A stretch of 5,305 bases of DNA from Nitrospirota bacterium (GTDB lineage Bacteria; Nitrospirota; Nitrospiria; SBBL01; Manganitrophaceae), in the NCBI GenBank assembly GCA_023248505.1, contig JAHFEM010000184.1:1-5305 (forward strand). Reading direction: 5' to 3'. The notes beneath the pieces are model-generated. The model was not told where the DNA came from. It made no database searches and worked only from the letters and a program-made list of their open reading frames with translations. Both the position numbers and the translations under genes were made by a program. Shown here piece after piece: positions 5,141 through 5,305 of the stretch. The stretch's first letter is position 1, and every line of letters starts with the position of its first letter.

Positions 5141-5305
5141 TTGAAACGCTATAAACAACTGGATCGCGACCCTGATTCCGCTCGCTCCGGCAGAGAAGCG
5201 CGCCTGCGGCTTACTTTTCTGGGCGCGACGGGAACCGTCACCGGGTCGAAGTATCTCCTCTCGGCCGGCAAGAAGAAGATCCTCATCGACTGCGGTCTCT
5301 TCCAA
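5141..5305 (+). CDS. MBL-fold metallo-hydrolase of the RNA-processing (beta-CASP-like) type, N-terminal part, cut by the right edge
   Basis: Only the first 55 codons are present. The block [20 protein letters not shown] followed by [11 protein letters not shown] is the characteristic N-terminus of bacterial MBL-fold exonuclease-like proteins that carry an RNA-specificity domain (CPSF73/Ysh1 relatives). The zinc-binding HxHxDH motif would lie beyond the edge. No ATG or GTG exists in frame after the stop at 5117-5119. The TTG at 5141, with GGGAG at 5132-5136, is the best start and adds about 22 charged residues before the conserved block. A CTG at 5204 would instead give MRLTFLG, exactly where relatives usually begin, but CTG starts are rare. 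Family identity is firm; the start is uncertain. It is transcribed away from the cytochrome operon. Confidence 0.82.
   Translation, partial: MKRYKQLDRDPDSARSGREARLRLTFLGATGTVTGSKYLLSAGKKKILIDCGLFQ

Noticed and set aside
4958..5305. Minus-strand open frame running in from the right edge
   Set aside because: It is antisense to the recognisable MBL-fold N-terminus and has low-complexity composition.

Overview
The window is about 5.3 kb of GC-rich DNA, packed with genes, from a Gram-negative bacterium. Signal peptides, periplasmic c-type haem proteins and a quinol-type cytochrome b point to an envelope with a periplasm and a respiratory chain. I cannot place the organism from sequence alone; a proteobacterium or a member of Nitrospirota would both fit. 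No tRNA, rRNA, CRISPR array, insertion sequence or replication origin is visible.

Layout. Positions 1-774 (+) hold the C-terminal part of a type-2 thymidine phosphorylase-family protein, cut by the left edge. From about 4834 down to 851, on the minus strand, lies one tight operon of six genes: a four-helix cytochrome b561-type membrane protein (4205-4834), an SHP-type monohaem cytochrome c (3785-4192), a dihaem cytochrome c of the DHC family (3188-3751), a small exported PepSY-domain protein (2863-3195), an OmpR-type response regulator (2194-2859) and a PhoQ-like sensor histidine kinase (851-2194). Gaps within the operon are 3 to 33 bp, or the genes overlap, so co-transcription is very likely. 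A divergent intergenic region (4835-5140) follows. It carries a candidate response-regulator direct repeat next to the operon and a 16-bp palindrome next to the rightmost gene. The right edge cuts an MBL-fold hydrolase of the RNA-processing type (5141-5305, +).

How the genes fit together. SHP, DHC and a cytochrome b561 are a known genetic partnership (SHP was first described in Rhodobacter sphaeroides). The usual model is that quinol-derived electrons pass through the membrane cytochrome b to the dihaem DHC and then to SHP, whose iron can bind O2 or NO when reduced. Its physiological substrate is unsettled. Here the three redox genes share a transcription unit with a PepSY protein and a complete two-component system, so the module appears to encode its own signal input. 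The PepSY protein is a candidate periplasmic accessory to the kinase or to the cytochromes.

The operon runs opposite to both flanking genes, which are both on the plus strand and are of types I recall being neighbours elsewhere. That suggests, without proving it, that the redox/sensor module was inserted into an older gene cluster. An ATGA overlap at the thymidine phosphorylase stop, opening a short frame beginning MKLF, could be the stub of a lost downstream gene.
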